A stretch of DNA of 64,000 bases from NCBI GenBank assembly GCA_903813345.2, contig CAIIXF020000269.1, positions 1-64,000 of the forward strand. Reading direction: 5' to 3'. This DNA is from Owenia fusiformis (lineage: Eukaryota; Annelida; Polychaeta; Sabellida; Oweniidae). The notes beneath the pieces are model-generated. The model did no database searches. It saw only the letters and a program-made list of their open reading frames with translations, and was not told where the DNA came from. Shown piece by piece: positions 7,301 to 21,200 of this stretch. Every line of letters starts with the position of its first letter. Position 1 is the stretch's first letter. The position numbers were made by a program, and so were the translations under genes.

Positions 7301-9056
7301 AGTGGTGATGTCTCGTGTCATCTCGGGATGACACGTCGCCGGACGAGACACTCTTAGGATGAGATCCTCCTCGGATGAGCGGTACGAAATAAATTTTTCT
7401 TTCTAAAATTGAAATTAATGGTATAAAATGATGTTATAGTTCAAGTTGAACAGAGTGGTGATGTCTCGTGTCATCTCGGGATGACACGTCGCCGGACGAG
7501 ACACTCTTAGGATGAGATCCTCCTCGGATGAGCGGTACGAAATAAATTTTTCTTTCTAAAATTGAAATTAATGGTATAAAATGATGTTATAGTTCAAGTT
7601 GAACAGAGTGGTGATGTCTCGTGTCATCTCGGGATGACACGTCGCCGGACGAGACACTCTTAGGATGAGATCCTCCTCGGATGAGCGGTACGAAATAAAT
7701 TTTTCTTTCTAAAATTGAAATTAATGGTATAAAATGATGTTATAGTTCAAGTTGAACAGAGTGGTGATGTCTCGTGTCATCTCGGGATGACACGTCGCCG
7801 GACGAGACACTCTTAGGATGAGATCCTCCTCGGATGAGCGGTACGAAATAAATTTTCTTTCTAAAATTGAAATTAATGGTATAAAATGATGTTATAGTTC
7901 AAGTTGAACAGAGTGGTGATGTCTCGTGTCATCTCGGGATGACACGTCGCCGGACGAGACACTCTTAGGATGAGATCCTCCTCGGATGAGCGGTACGAAA
8001 TAAATTTTTCTTTCTAAAATTGAAATTAATGGTATAAAATGATGTTATAGTTCAAGTTGAACAGAGTGGTGATGTCTCGTGTCATCTCGGGATGACACGT
8101 CGCCGGACGAGACACTCTTAGGATGAGATCCTCCTCGGATGAGCGGTACGAAATAAATTTTTCTTTCTAAAATTGAAATTAATGGTATAAAATGATGTTA
8201 TAGTTCAAGTTGAACAGAGTGGTGATGTCTCGTGTCATCTCGGGATGACACGTCGCCGGACGAGACACTCTTAGGATGAGATCCTCCTCGGATGAGCGGT
8301 ACGAAATAAATTTTTCTTTCTAAAATTGAAATTAATGGTATAAAATGATGTTATAGTTCAAGTTGAACAGAGTGGTGATGTCTCGTGTCATCTCGGGATG
8401 ACACGTCGCCGGACGAGACACTCTTAGGATGAGATCCTCCTCGGATGAGCGGTACGAAATAAATTTTTCTTTCTAAAATTGAAATTAATGGTATAAAATG
8501 ATGTTATAGTTCAAGTTGAACAGAGTGGTGATGTCTCGTGTCATCTCGGGATGACACGTCGCCGGACGAGACACTCTTAGGATGAGATCCTCCTCGGATG
8601 AGCGGTACGAAATAAATTTTTCTTTCTAAAATTGAAATTAATGGTATAAAATGATGTTATAGTTCAAGTTGAACAGAGTGGTGATGTCTCGTGTCATCTC
8701 GGGATGACACGTCGCCGGACGAGACACTCTTAGGATGAGATCCTCCTCGGCATGAGCGGTACGAAATAAATTTTTCTTTCTAAAATTGAAATTAATGGTA
8801 TAAAATGATGTTATAGTTCAAGTTGAACAGAGTGGTGATGTCTCGTGTCATCTCGGGATGACACGTCGCCGGACGAGACACTCTTAGGATGAGATCCTCC
8901 TCGGATGAGCGGTACGAAATAAATTTTTCTTTCTAAAATTGAAATTAATGGTATAAAATGATGTTATAGTTCAAGTTGAACAGAGTGGTGATGTCTCGTG
9001 TCATCTCGGGATGACACGTCGCCGGACGAGACACTCTTAGGATGAGATCCTCCTCG
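4316..9056. repeat. 31 units with scattered single-base variants
   Basis: Variants seen are: C to T at 6316 (unit 12, a CpG to TpG change); one T lost from the T5 run at 6631-6634; one A lost at 6967-6969; G to C at 7182 (unit 115, in a CpG); one T lost at 7853-7856; and an inserted C at 8751. The net change of -2 matches the block length (4741 = 31 x 153 - 2). Together with the substitutions at 4028 and 4045, this left zone holds all four substitutions I found in the whole array. Confidence 0.85.
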
Positions 9057-9511
9057 GATGAGCGGTACGAAATAAATTTTCTTTCTAAAATTGAAATAAT
9101 GGTATAAAACTGATGTTATAGTTCAAGTTGAACAGAGTGGTGATGTCTCGTGTCATCTCGGGATGACACGTCGCCGGACGAGACACTCTTAGGATGAGAT
9201 CCTCCTCGGAATGAGCGGTACGAAATAATTTTTCTTTCTAAAATTGAATAATGGTATAAAATGATGTTATAGTTCAAGTTGAACAGAGTGGTGATGTCTC
9301 GTGTCATCTCGGGATGACACGTCGCCGGACGAGACACTCTTAGGATGAGATCCTCCTCGGATGAGCGGTACGAAATAAATTTTCTTTCTAAAATTGAAAT
9401 TAATGGTATAAAATGATGTTATAGTTCAAGTTGAACAGAGTGGTGATGTCTCGTGTCATCTCGGGATGACACGTCGCCGGACGAGACACTCTTAGGATGA
9501 GATCCTCCTCG
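9057..9511. repeat. Three consecutive indel-rich units
   Basis: Three adjacent units of 152, 151 and 152 bp hold about seven small indels: T lost at 9077-9080, T lost near 9097, C inserted at 9110, A inserted at about 9210, A lost near 9227, two bases lost near 9247, and T lost at 9380-9383. There is no substitution. Clustered indels without substitutions, mostly in short A or T runs, look more like a patch of poor consensus sequence than evolved divergence. The open frame on the minus strand here (9337 to 9116) exists only because of these indels and begins at GTG. Confidence 0.85.
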
Positions 9512-12500
9512 GATGAGCGGTACGAAATAAATTTTTCTTTCTAAAATTGAAATTAATGGTATAAAATGATGTTATAGTTCAAGTTGAACAGAGTGGTGAT
9601 GTCTCGTGTCATCTCGGGATGACACGTCGCCGGACGAGACACTCTTAGGATGAGATCCTCCTCGGATGAGCGGTACGAAATAAATTTTTCTTTCTAAAAT
9701 TGAAATTAATGGTATAAAATGATGTTATAGTTCAAGTTGAACAGAGTGGTGATGTCTCGTGTCATCTCGGGATGACACGTCGCCGGACGAGACACTCTTA
9801 GGATGAGATCCTCCTCGGATGAGCGGTACGAAATAAATTTTTCTTTCTAAAATTGAAATTAATGGTATAAAATGATGTTATAGTTCAAGTTGAACAGAGT
9901 GGTGATGTCTCGTGTCATCTCGGGATGACACGTCGCCGGACGAGACACTCTTAGGATGAGATCCTCCTCGGATGAGCGGTACGAAATAAATTTTTCTTTC
10001 TAAAATTGAAATTAATGGTATAAAATGATGTTATAGTTCAAGTTGAACAGAGTGGTGATGTCTCGTGTCATCTCGGGATGACACGTCGCCGGACGAGACA
10101 CTCTTAGGATGAGATCCTCCTCGGATGAGCGGTACGAAATAAATTTTTCTTTCTAAAATTGAAATTAATGGTATAAAATGATGTTATAGTTCAAGTTGAA
10201 CAGAGTGGTGATGTCTCGTGTCATCTCGGGATGACACGTCGCCGGACGAGACACTCTTAGGATGAGATCCTCCTCGGATGAGCGGTACGAAATAAATTTT
10301 TCTTTCTAAAATTGAAATTAATGGTATAAAATGATGTTATAGTTCAAGTTGAACAGAGTGGTGATGTCTCGTGTCATCTCGGGATGACACGTCGCCGGAC
10401 GAGACACTCTTAGGATGAGATCCTCCTCGGATGAGCGGTACGAAATAAATTTTTCTTTCTAAAATTGAAATTAATGGTATAAAATGATGTTATAGTTCAA
10501 GTTGAACAGAGTGGTGATGTCTCGTGTCATCTCGGGATGACACGTCGCCGGACGAGACACTCTTAGGATGAGATCCTCCTCGGATGAGCGGTACGAAATA
10601 AATTTTTCTTTCTAAAATTGAAATTAATGGTATAAAATGATGTTATAGTTCAAGTTGAACAGAGTGGTGATGTCTCGTGTCATCTCGGGATGACACGTCG
10701 CCGGACGAGACACTCTTAGGATGAGATCCTCCTCGGATGAGCGGTACGAAATAAATTTTTCTTTCTAAAATTGAAATTAATGGTATAAAATGATGTTATA
10801 GTTCAAGTTGAACAGAGTGGTGATGTCTCGTGTCATCTCGGGATGACACGTCGCCGGACGAGACACTCTTAGGATGAGATCCTCCTCGGATGAGCGGTAC
10901 GAAATAAATTTTTCTTTCTAAAATTGAAATTAATGGTATAAAATGATGTTATAGTTCAAGTTGAACAGAGTGGTGATGTCTCGTGTCATCTCGGGATGAC
11001 ACGTCGCCGGACGAGACACTCTTAGGATGAGATCCTCCTCGGATGAGCGGTACGAAATAAATTTTTCTTTCTAAAATTGAAATTAATGGTATAAAATGAT
11101 GTTATAGTTCAAGTTGAACAGAGTGGTGATGTCTCGTGTCATCTCGGGATGACACGTCGCCGGACGAGACACTCTTAGGATGAGATCCTCCTCGGATGAG
11201 CGGTACGAAATAAATTTTTCTTTCTAAAATTGAAATTAATGGTATAAAATGATGTTATAGTTCAAGTTGAACAGAGTGGTGATGTCTCGTGTCATCTCGG
11301 GATGACACGTCGCCGGACGAGACACTCTTAGGATGAGATCCTCCTCGGATGAGCGGTACGAAATAAATTTTTCTTTCTAAAATTGAAATTAATGGTATAA
11401 AATGATGTTATAGTTCAAGTTGAACAGAGTGGTGATGTCTCGTGTCATCTCGGGATGACACGTCGCCGGACGAGACACTCTTAGGATGAGATCCTCCTCG
11501 GATGAGCGGTACGAAATAAATTTTTCTTTCTAAAATTGAAATTAATGGTATAAAATGATGTTATAGTTCAAGTTGAACAGAGTGGTGATGTCTCGTGTCA
11601 TCTCGGGATGACACGTCGCCGGACGAGACACTCTTAGGATGAGATCCTCCTCGGATGAGCGGTACGAAATAAATTTTTCTTTCTAAAATTGAAATTAATG
11701 GTATAAAATGATGTTATAGTTCAAGTTGAACAGAGTGGTGATGTCTCGTGTCATCTCGGGATGACACGTCGCCGGACGAGACACTCTTAGGATGAGATCC
11801 TCCTCGGATGAGCGGTACGAAATAAATTTTTCTTTCTAAAATTGAAATTAATGGTATAAAATGATGTTATAGTTCAAGTTGAACAGAGTGGTGATGTCTC
11901 GTGTCATCTCGGGATGACACGTCGCCGGACGAGACACTCTTAGGATGAGATCCTCCTCGGATGAGCGGTACGAAATAAATTTTTCTTTCTAAAATTGAAA
12001 TTAATGGTATAAAATGATGTTATAGTTCAAGTTGAACAGAGTGGTGATGTCTCGTGTCATCTCGGGATGACACGTCGCCGGACGAGACACTCTTAGGATG
12101 AGATCCTCCTCGGATGAGCGGTACGAAATAAATTTTTCTTTCTAAAATTGAAATTAATGGTATAAAATGATGTTATAGTTCAAGTTGAACAGAGTGGTGA
12201 TGTCTCGTGTCATCTCGGGATGACACGTCGCCGGACGAGACACTCTTAGGATGAGATCCTCCTCGGATGAGCGGTACGAAATAAATTTTTCTTTCTAAAA
12301 TTGAAATTAATGGTATAAAATGATGTTATAGTTCAAGTTGAACAGAGTGGTGATGTCTCGTGTCATCTCGGGATGACACGTCGCCGGACGAGACACTCTT
12401 AGGATGAGATCCTCCTCGGATGAGCGGTACGAAATAAATTTTTCTTTCTAAAATTGAAATTAATGGTATAAAATGATGTTATAGTTCAAGTTGAACAGAG

Positions 12501-15500
12501 TGGTGATGTCTCGTGTCATCTCGGGATGACACGTCGCCGGACGAGACACTCTTAGGATGAGATCCTCCTCGGATGAGCGGTACGAAATAATTTTTCTTTC
12601 TAAAATTGAAATTAATGGTATAAAATGATGTTATAGTTCAAGTTGAACAGAGTGGTGATGTCTCGTGTCATCTCGGGATGACACGTCGCCGGACGAGACA
12701 CTCTTAGGATGAGATCCTCCTCGGATGAGCGGTACGAAATAAATTTTTCTTTCTAAAATTGAAATTAATGGTATAAAATGATGTTATAGTTCAAGTTGAA
12801 CAGAGTGGTGATGTCTCGTGTCATCTCGGGATGACACGTCGCCGGACGAGACACTCTTAGGATGAGATCCTCCTCGGATGAGCGGTACGAAATAAATTTT
12901 TCTTTCTAAAATTGAAATTAATGGTATAAAATGATGTTATAGTTCAAGTTGAACAGAGTGGTGATGTCTCGTGTCATCTCGGGATGACACGTCGCCGGAC
13001 GAGACACTCTTAGGATGAGATCCTCCTCGGATGAGCGGTACGAAATAAATTTTTCTTTCTAAAATTGAAATTAATGGTATAAAATGATGTTATAGTTCAA
13101 GTTGAACAGAGTGGTGATGTCTCGTGTCATCTCGGGATGACACGTCGCCGGACGAGACACTCTTAGGATGAGATCCTCCTCGGATGAGCGGTACGAAATA
13201 AATTTTTCTTTCTAAAATTGAAATTAATGGTATAAAATGATGTTATAGTTCAAGTTGAACAGAGTGGTGATGTCTCGTGTCATCTCGGGATGACACGTCG
13301 CCGGACGAGACACTCTTAGGATGAGATCCTCCTCGGATGAGCGGTACGAAATAAATTTTTCTTTCTAAAATTGAAATTAATGGTATAAAATGATGTTATA
13401 GTTCAAGTTGAACAGAGTGGTGATGTCTCGTGTCATCTCGGGATGACACGTCGCCGGACGAGACACTCTTAGGATGAGATCCTCCTCGGATGAGCGGTAC
13501 GAAATAAATTTTTCTTTCTAAAATTGAAATTAATGGTATAAAATGATGTTATAGTTCAAGTTGAACAGAGTGGTGATGTCTCGTGTCATCTCGGGATGAC
13601 ACGTCGCCGGACGAGACACTCTTAGGATGAGATCCTCCTCGGATGAGCGGTACGAAATAAATTTTTCTTTCTAAAATTGAAATTAATGGTATAAAATGAT
13701 GTTATAGTTCAAGTTGAACAGAGTGGTGATGTCTCGTGTCATCTCGGGATGACACGTCGCCGGACGAGACACTCTTAGGATGAGATCCTCCTCGGATGAG
13801 CGGTACGAAATAAATTTTTCTTTCTAAAATTGAAATTAATGGTATAAAATGATGTTATAGTTCAAGTTGAACAGAGTGGTGATGTCTCGTGTCATCTCGG
13901 GATGACACGTCGCCGGACGAGACACTCTTAGGATGAGATCCTCCTCGGATGAGCGGTACGAAATAAATTTTTCTTTCTAAAATTGAAATTAATGGTATAA
14001 AATGATGTTATAGTTCAAGTTGAACAGAGTGGTGATGTCTCGTGTCATCTCGGGATGACACGTCGCCGGACGAGACACTCTTAGGATGAGATCCTCCTCG
14101 GATGAGCGGTACGAAATAAATTTTTCTTTCTAAAATTGAAATTAATGGTATAAAATGATGTTATAGTTCAAGTTGAACAGAGTGGTGATGTCTCGTGTCA
14201 TCTCGGGATGACACGTCGCCGGACGAGACACTCTTAGGATGAGATCCTCCTCGGATGAGCGGTACGAAATAAATTTTTCTTTCTAAAATTGAAATTAATG
14301 GTATAAAATGATGTTATAGTTCAAGTTGAACAGAGTGGTGATGTCTCGTGTCATCTCGGGATGACACGTCGCCGGACGAGACACTCTTAGGATGAGATCC
14401 TCCTCGGATGAGCGGTACGAAATAAATTTTTCTTTCTAAAATTGAAATTAATGGTATAAAATGATGTTATAGTTCAAGTTGAACAGAGTGGTGATGTCTC
14501 GTGTCATCTCGGGATGACACGTCGCCGGACGAGACACTCTTAGGATGAGATCCTCCTCGGATGAGCGGTACGAAATAAATTTTTCTTTCTAAAATTGAAA
14601 TTAATGGTATAAAATGATGTTATAGTTCAAGTTGAACAGAGTGGTGATGTCTCGTGTCATCTCGGGATGACACGTCGCCGGACGAGACACTCTTAGGATG
14701 AGATCCTCCTCGGATGAGCGGTACGAAATAAATTTTTCTTTCTAAAATTGAAATTAATGGTATAAAATGATGTTATAGTTCAAGTTGAACAGAGTGGTGA
14801 TGTCTCGTGTCATCTCGGGATGACACGTCGCCGGACGAGACACTCTTAGGATGAGATCCTCCTCGGATGAGCGGTACGAAATAAATTTTTCTTTCTAAAA
14901 TTGAAATTAATGGTATAAAATGATGTTATAGTTCAAGTTGAACAGAGTGGTGATGTCTCGTGTCATCTCGGGATGACACGTCGCCGGACGAGACACTCTT
15001 AGGATGAGATCCTCCTCGGATGAGCGGTACGAAATAAATTTTTCTTTCTAAAATTGAAATTAATGGTATAAAATGATGTTATAGTTCAAGTTGAACAGAG
15101 TGGTGATGTCTCGTGTCATCTCGGGATGACACGTCGCCGGACGAGACACTCTTAGGATGAGATCCTCCTCGGATGAGCGGTACGAAATAAATTTTTCTTT
15201 CTAAAATTGAAATTAATGGTATAAAATGATGTTATAGTTCAAGTTGAACAGAGTGGTGATGTCTCGTGTCATCTCGGGATGACACGTCGCCGGACGAGAC
15301 ACTCTTAGGATGAGATCCTCCTCGGATGAGCGGTACGAAATAAATTTTTCTTTCTAAAATTGAAATTAATGGTATAAAATGATGTTATAGTTCAAGTTGA
15401 ACAGAGTGGTGATGTCTCGTGTCATCTCGGGATGACACGTCGCCGGACGAGACACTCTTAGGATGAGATCCTCCTCGGATGAGCGGTACGAAATAAATTT

Positions 15501-18078
15501 TTCTTTCTAAAATTGAAATTAATGGTATAAAATGATGTTATAGTTCAAGTTGAACAGAGTGGTGATGTCTCGTGTCATCTCGGGATGACACGTCGCCGGA
15601 CGAGACACTCTTAGGATGAGATCCTCCTCGGATGAGCGGTACGAAATAAATTTTTCTTTCTAAAATTGAAATTAATGGTATAAAATGATGTTATAGTTCA
15701 AGTTGAACAGAGTGGTGATGTCTCGTGTCATCTCGGGATGACACGTCGCCGGACGAGACACTCTTAGGATGAGATCCTCCTCGGATGAGCGGTACGAAAT
15801 AAATTTTTCTTTCTAAAATTGAAATTAATGGTATAAAATGATGTTATAGTTCAAGTTGAACAGAGTGGTGATGTCTCGTGTCATCTCGGGATGACACGTC
15901 GCCGGACGAGACACTCTTAGGATGAGATCCTCCTCGGATGAGCGGTACGAAATAAATTTTTCTTTCTAAAATTGAAATTAATGGTATAAAATGATGTTAT
16001 AGTTCAAGTTGAACAGAGTGGTGATGTCTCGTGTCATCTCGGGATGACACGTCGCCGGACGAGACACTCTTAGGATGAGATCCTCCTCGGATGAGCGGTA
16101 CGAAATAAATTTTTCTTTCTAAAATTGAAATTAATGGTATAAAATGATGTTATAGTTCAAGTTGAACAGAGTGGTGATGTCTCGTGTCATCTCGGGATGA
16201 CACGTCGCCGGACGAGACACTCTTAGGATGAGATCCTCCTCGGATGAGCGGTACGAAATAAATTTTTCTTTCTAAAATTGAAATTAATGGTATAAAATGA
16301 TGTTATAGTTCAAGTTGAACAGAGTGGTGATGTCTCGTGTCATCTCGGGATGACACGTCGCCGGACGAGACACTCTTAGGATGAGATCCTCCTCGGATGA
16401 GCGGTACGAAATAAATTTTTCTTTCTAAAATTGAAATTAATGGTATAAAATGATGTTATAGTTCAAGTTGAACAGAGTGGTGATGTCTCGTGTCATCTCG
16501 GGATGACACGTCGCCGGACGAGACACTCTTAGGATGAGATCCTCCTCGGATGAGCGGTACGAAATAAATTTTTCTTTCTAAAATTGAAATTAATGGTATA
16601 AAATGATGTTATAGTTCAAGTTGAACAGAGTGGTGATGTCTCGTGTCATCTCGGGATGACACGTCGCCGGACGAGACACTCTTAGGATGAGATCCTCCTC
16701 GGATGAGCGGTACGAAATAAATTTTTCTTTCTAAAATTGAAATTAATGGTATAAAATGATGTTATAGTTCAAGTTGAACAGAGTGGTGATGTCTCGTGTC
16801 ATCTCGGGATGACACGTCGCCGGACGAGACACTCTTAGGATGAGATCCTCCTCGGATGAGCGGTACGAAATAAATTTTTCTTTCTAAAATTGAAATTAAT
16901 GGTATAAAATGATGTTATAGTTCAAGTTGAACAGAGTGGTGATGTCTCGTGTCATCTCGGGATGACACGTCGCCGGACGAGACACTCTTAGGATGAGATC
17001 CTCCTCGGATGAGCGGTACGAAATAAATTTTTCTTTCTAAAATTGAAATTAATGGTATAAAATGATGTTATAGTTCAAGTTGAACAGAGTGGTGATGTCT
17101 CGTGTCATCTCGGGATGACACGTCGCCGGACGAGACACTCTTAGGATGAGATCCTCCTCGGATGAGCGGTACGAAATAAATTTTTCTTTCTAAAATTGAA
17201 ATTAATGGTATAAAATGATGTTATAGTTCAAGTTGAACAGAGTGGTGATGTCTCGTGTCATCTCGGGATGACACGTCGCCGGACGAGACACTCTTAGGAT
17301 GAGATCCTCCTCGGATGAGCGGTACGAAATAAATTTTTCTTTCTAAAATTGAAATTAATGGTATAAAATGATGTTATAGTTCAAGTTGAACAGAGTGGTG
17401 ATGTCTCGTGTCATCTCGGGATGACACGTCGCCGGACGAGACACTCTTAGGATGAGATCCTCCTCGGATGAGCGGTACGAAATAAATTTTTCTTTCTAAA
17501 ATTGAAATTAATGGTATAAAATGATGTTATAGTTCAAGTTGAACAGAGTGGTGATGTCTCGTGTCATCTCGGGATGACACGTCGCCGGACGAGACACTCT
17601 TAGGATGAGATCCTCCTCGGATGAGCGGTACGAAATAAATTTTTCTTTCTAAAATTGAAATTAATGGTATAAAATGATGTTATAGTTCAAGTTGAACAGA
17701 GTGGTGATGTCTCGTGTCATCTCGGGATGACACGTCGCCGGACGAGACACTCTTAGGATGAGATCCTCCTCGGATGAGCGGTACGAAATAAATTTTTCTT
17801 TCTAAAATTGAAATTAATGGTATAAAATGATGTTATAGTTCAAGTTGAACAGAGTGGTGATGTCTCGTGTCATCTCGGGATGACACGTCGCCGGACGAGA
17901 CACTCTTAGGATGAGATCCTCCTCGGATGAGCGGTACGAAATAAATTTTTCTTTCTAAAATTGAAATTAATGGTATAAAATGATGTTATAGTTCAAGTTG
18001 AACAGAGTGGTGATGTCTCGTGTCATCTCGGGATGACACGTCGCCGGACGAGACACTCTTAGGATGAGATCCTCCTCG
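9512..18078. repeat. 56 nearly perfect units
   Basis: Unit starts are in phase from 9512 to 12572 (20 units). The next unit (12572-12723) lacks one A at 12589-12590, and phase is then exact for 35 units up to 18078. I saw no substitution. The block length, 8567, equals 56 x 153 - 1. Confidence 0.85.
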
Positions 18079-18229
18079 GATGAGCGGTACGAAATAAATT
18101 TTTTTCTAAAATTGAAATTAATGGTATAAAATGATGTTATAGTTCAAGTTGAACAGAGTGGTGATGTCTCGTGTCATCTCGGGATGACACGTCGCCGGAC
18201 GAGACACTCTTAGGATGAGATCCTCCTCG
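18079..18229. repeat. Variant unit (151 bp) with fused T run
   Basis: The normal ttttt-c-ttt-c stretch reads as seven T followed by C at 18099-18106, a net loss of two bases. It is the last length variant before the long homogeneous core, so it is useful as a position marker inside the array. Confidence 0.9.
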
Positions 18230-21200
18230 GATGAGCGGTACGAAATAAATTTTTCTTTCTAAAATTGAAATTAATGGTATAAAATGATGTTATAGTTCAA
18301 GTTGAACAGAGTGGTGATGTCTCGTGTCATCTCGGGATGACACGTCGCCGGACGAGACACTCTTAGGATGAGATCCTCCTCGGATGAGCGGTACGAAATA
18401 AATTTTTCTTTCTAAAATTGAAATTAATGGTATAAAATGATGTTATAGTTCAAGTTGAACAGAGTGGTGATGTCTCGTGTCATCTCGGGATGACACGTCG
18501 CCGGACGAGACACTCTTAGGATGAGATCCTCCTCGGATGAGCGGTACGAAATAAATTTTTCTTTCTAAAATTGAAATTAATGGTATAAAATGATGTTATA
18601 GTTCAAGTTGAACAGAGTGGTGATGTCTCGTGTCATCTCGGGATGACACGTCGCCGGACGAGACACTCTTAGGATGAGATCCTCCTCGGATGAGCGGTAC
18701 GAAATAAATTTTTCTTTCTAAAATTGAAATTAATGGTATAAAATGATGTTATAGTTCAAGTTGAACAGAGTGGTGATGTCTCGTGTCATCTCGGGATGAC
18801 ACGTCGCCGGACGAGACACTCTTAGGATGAGATCCTCCTCGGATGAGCGGTACGAAATAAATTTTTCTTTCTAAAATTGAAATTAATGGTATAAAATGAT
18901 GTTATAGTTCAAGTTGAACAGAGTGGTGATGTCTCGTGTCATCTCGGGATGACACGTCGCCGGACGAGACACTCTTAGGATGAGATCCTCCTCGGATGAG
19001 CGGTACGAAATAAATTTTTCTTTCTAAAATTGAAATTAATGGTATAAAATGATGTTATAGTTCAAGTTGAACAGAGTGGTGATGTCTCGTGTCATCTCGG
19101 GATGACACGTCGCCGGACGAGACACTCTTAGGATGAGATCCTCCTCGGATGAGCGGTACGAAATAAATTTTTCTTTCTAAAATTGAAATTAATGGTATAA
19201 AATGATGTTATAGTTCAAGTTGAACAGAGTGGTGATGTCTCGTGTCATCTCGGGATGACACGTCGCCGGACGAGACACTCTTAGGATGAGATCCTCCTCG
19301 GATGAGCGGTACGAAATAAATTTTTCTTTCTAAAATTGAAATTAATGGTATAAAATGATGTTATAGTTCAAGTTGAACAGAGTGGTGATGTCTCGTGTCA
19401 TCTCGGGATGACACGTCGCCGGACGAGACACTCTTAGGATGAGATCCTCCTCGGATGAGCGGTACGAAATAAATTTTTCTTTCTAAAATTGAAATTAATG
19501 GTATAAAATGATGTTATAGTTCAAGTTGAACAGAGTGGTGATGTCTCGTGTCATCTCGGGATGACACGTCGCCGGACGAGACACTCTTAGGATGAGATCC
19601 TCCTCGGATGAGCGGTACGAAATAAATTTTTCTTTCTAAAATTGAAATTAATGGTATAAAATGATGTTATAGTTCAAGTTGAACAGAGTGGTGATGTCTC
19701 GTGTCATCTCGGGATGACACGTCGCCGGACGAGACACTCTTAGGATGAGATCCTCCTCGGATGAGCGGTACGAAATAAATTTTTCTTTCTAAAATTGAAA
19801 TTAATGGTATAAAATGATGTTATAGTTCAAGTTGAACAGAGTGGTGATGTCTCGTGTCATCTCGGGATGACACGTCGCCGGACGAGACACTCTTAGGATG
19901 AGATCCTCCTCGGATGAGCGGTACGAAATAAATTTTTCTTTCTAAAATTGAAATTAATGGTATAAAATGATGTTATAGTTCAAGTTGAACAGAGTGGTGA
20001 TGTCTCGTGTCATCTCGGGATGACACGTCGCCGGACGAGACACTCTTAGGATGAGATCCTCCTCGGATGAGCGGTACGAAATAAATTTTTCTTTCTAAAA
20101 TTGAAATTAATGGTATAAAATGATGTTATAGTTCAAGTTGAACAGAGTGGTGATGTCTCGTGTCATCTCGGGATGACACGTCGCCGGACGAGACACTCTT
20201 AGGATGAGATCCTCCTCGGATGAGCGGTACGAAATAAATTTTTCTTTCTAAAATTGAAATTAATGGTATAAAATGATGTTATAGTTCAAGTTGAACAGAG
20301 TGGTGATGTCTCGTGTCATCTCGGGATGACACGTCGCCGGACGAGACACTCTTAGGATGAGATCCTCCTCGGATGAGCGGTACGAAATAAATTTTTCTTT
20401 CTAAAATTGAAATTAATGGTATAAAATGATGTTATAGTTCAAGTTGAACAGAGTGGTGATGTCTCGTGTCATCTCGGGATGACACGTCGCCGGACGAGAC
20501 ACTCTTAGGATGAGATCCTCCTCGGATGAGCGGTACGAAATAAATTTTTCTTTCTAAAATTGAAATTAATGGTATAAAATGATGTTATAGTTCAAGTTGA
20601 ACAGAGTGGTGATGTCTCGTGTCATCTCGGGATGACACGTCGCCGGACGAGACACTCTTAGGATGAGATCCTCCTCGGATGAGCGGTACGAAATAAATTT
20701 TTCTTTCTAAAATTGAAATTAATGGTATAAAATGATGTTATAGTTCAAGTTGAACAGAGTGGTGATGTCTCGTGTCATCTCGGGATGACACGTCGCCGGA
20801 CGAGACACTCTTAGGATGAGATCCTCCTCGGATGAGCGGTACGAAATAAATTTTTCTTTCTAAAATTGAAATTAATGGTATAAAATGATGTTATAGTTCA
20901 AGTTGAACAGAGTGGTGATGTCTCGTGTCATCTCGGGATGACACGTCGCCGGACGAGACACTCTTAGGATGAGATCCTCCTCGGATGAGCGGTACGAAAT
21001 AAATTTTTCTTTCTAAAATTGAAATTAATGGTATAAAATGATGTTATAGTTCAAGTTGAACAGAGTGGTGATGTCTCGTGTCATCTCGGGATGACACGTC
21101 GCCGGACGAGACACTCTTAGGATGAGATCCTCCTCGGATGAGCGGTACGAAATAAATTTTTCTTTCTAAAATTGAAATTAATGGTATAAAATGATGTTAT

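Noticed and set aside
9116-9337. 73-residue open frame on the minus strand inside the satellite
   Set aside because: It begins at GTG and stays open only because of the local indel cluster. Normal units have stops in every frame.
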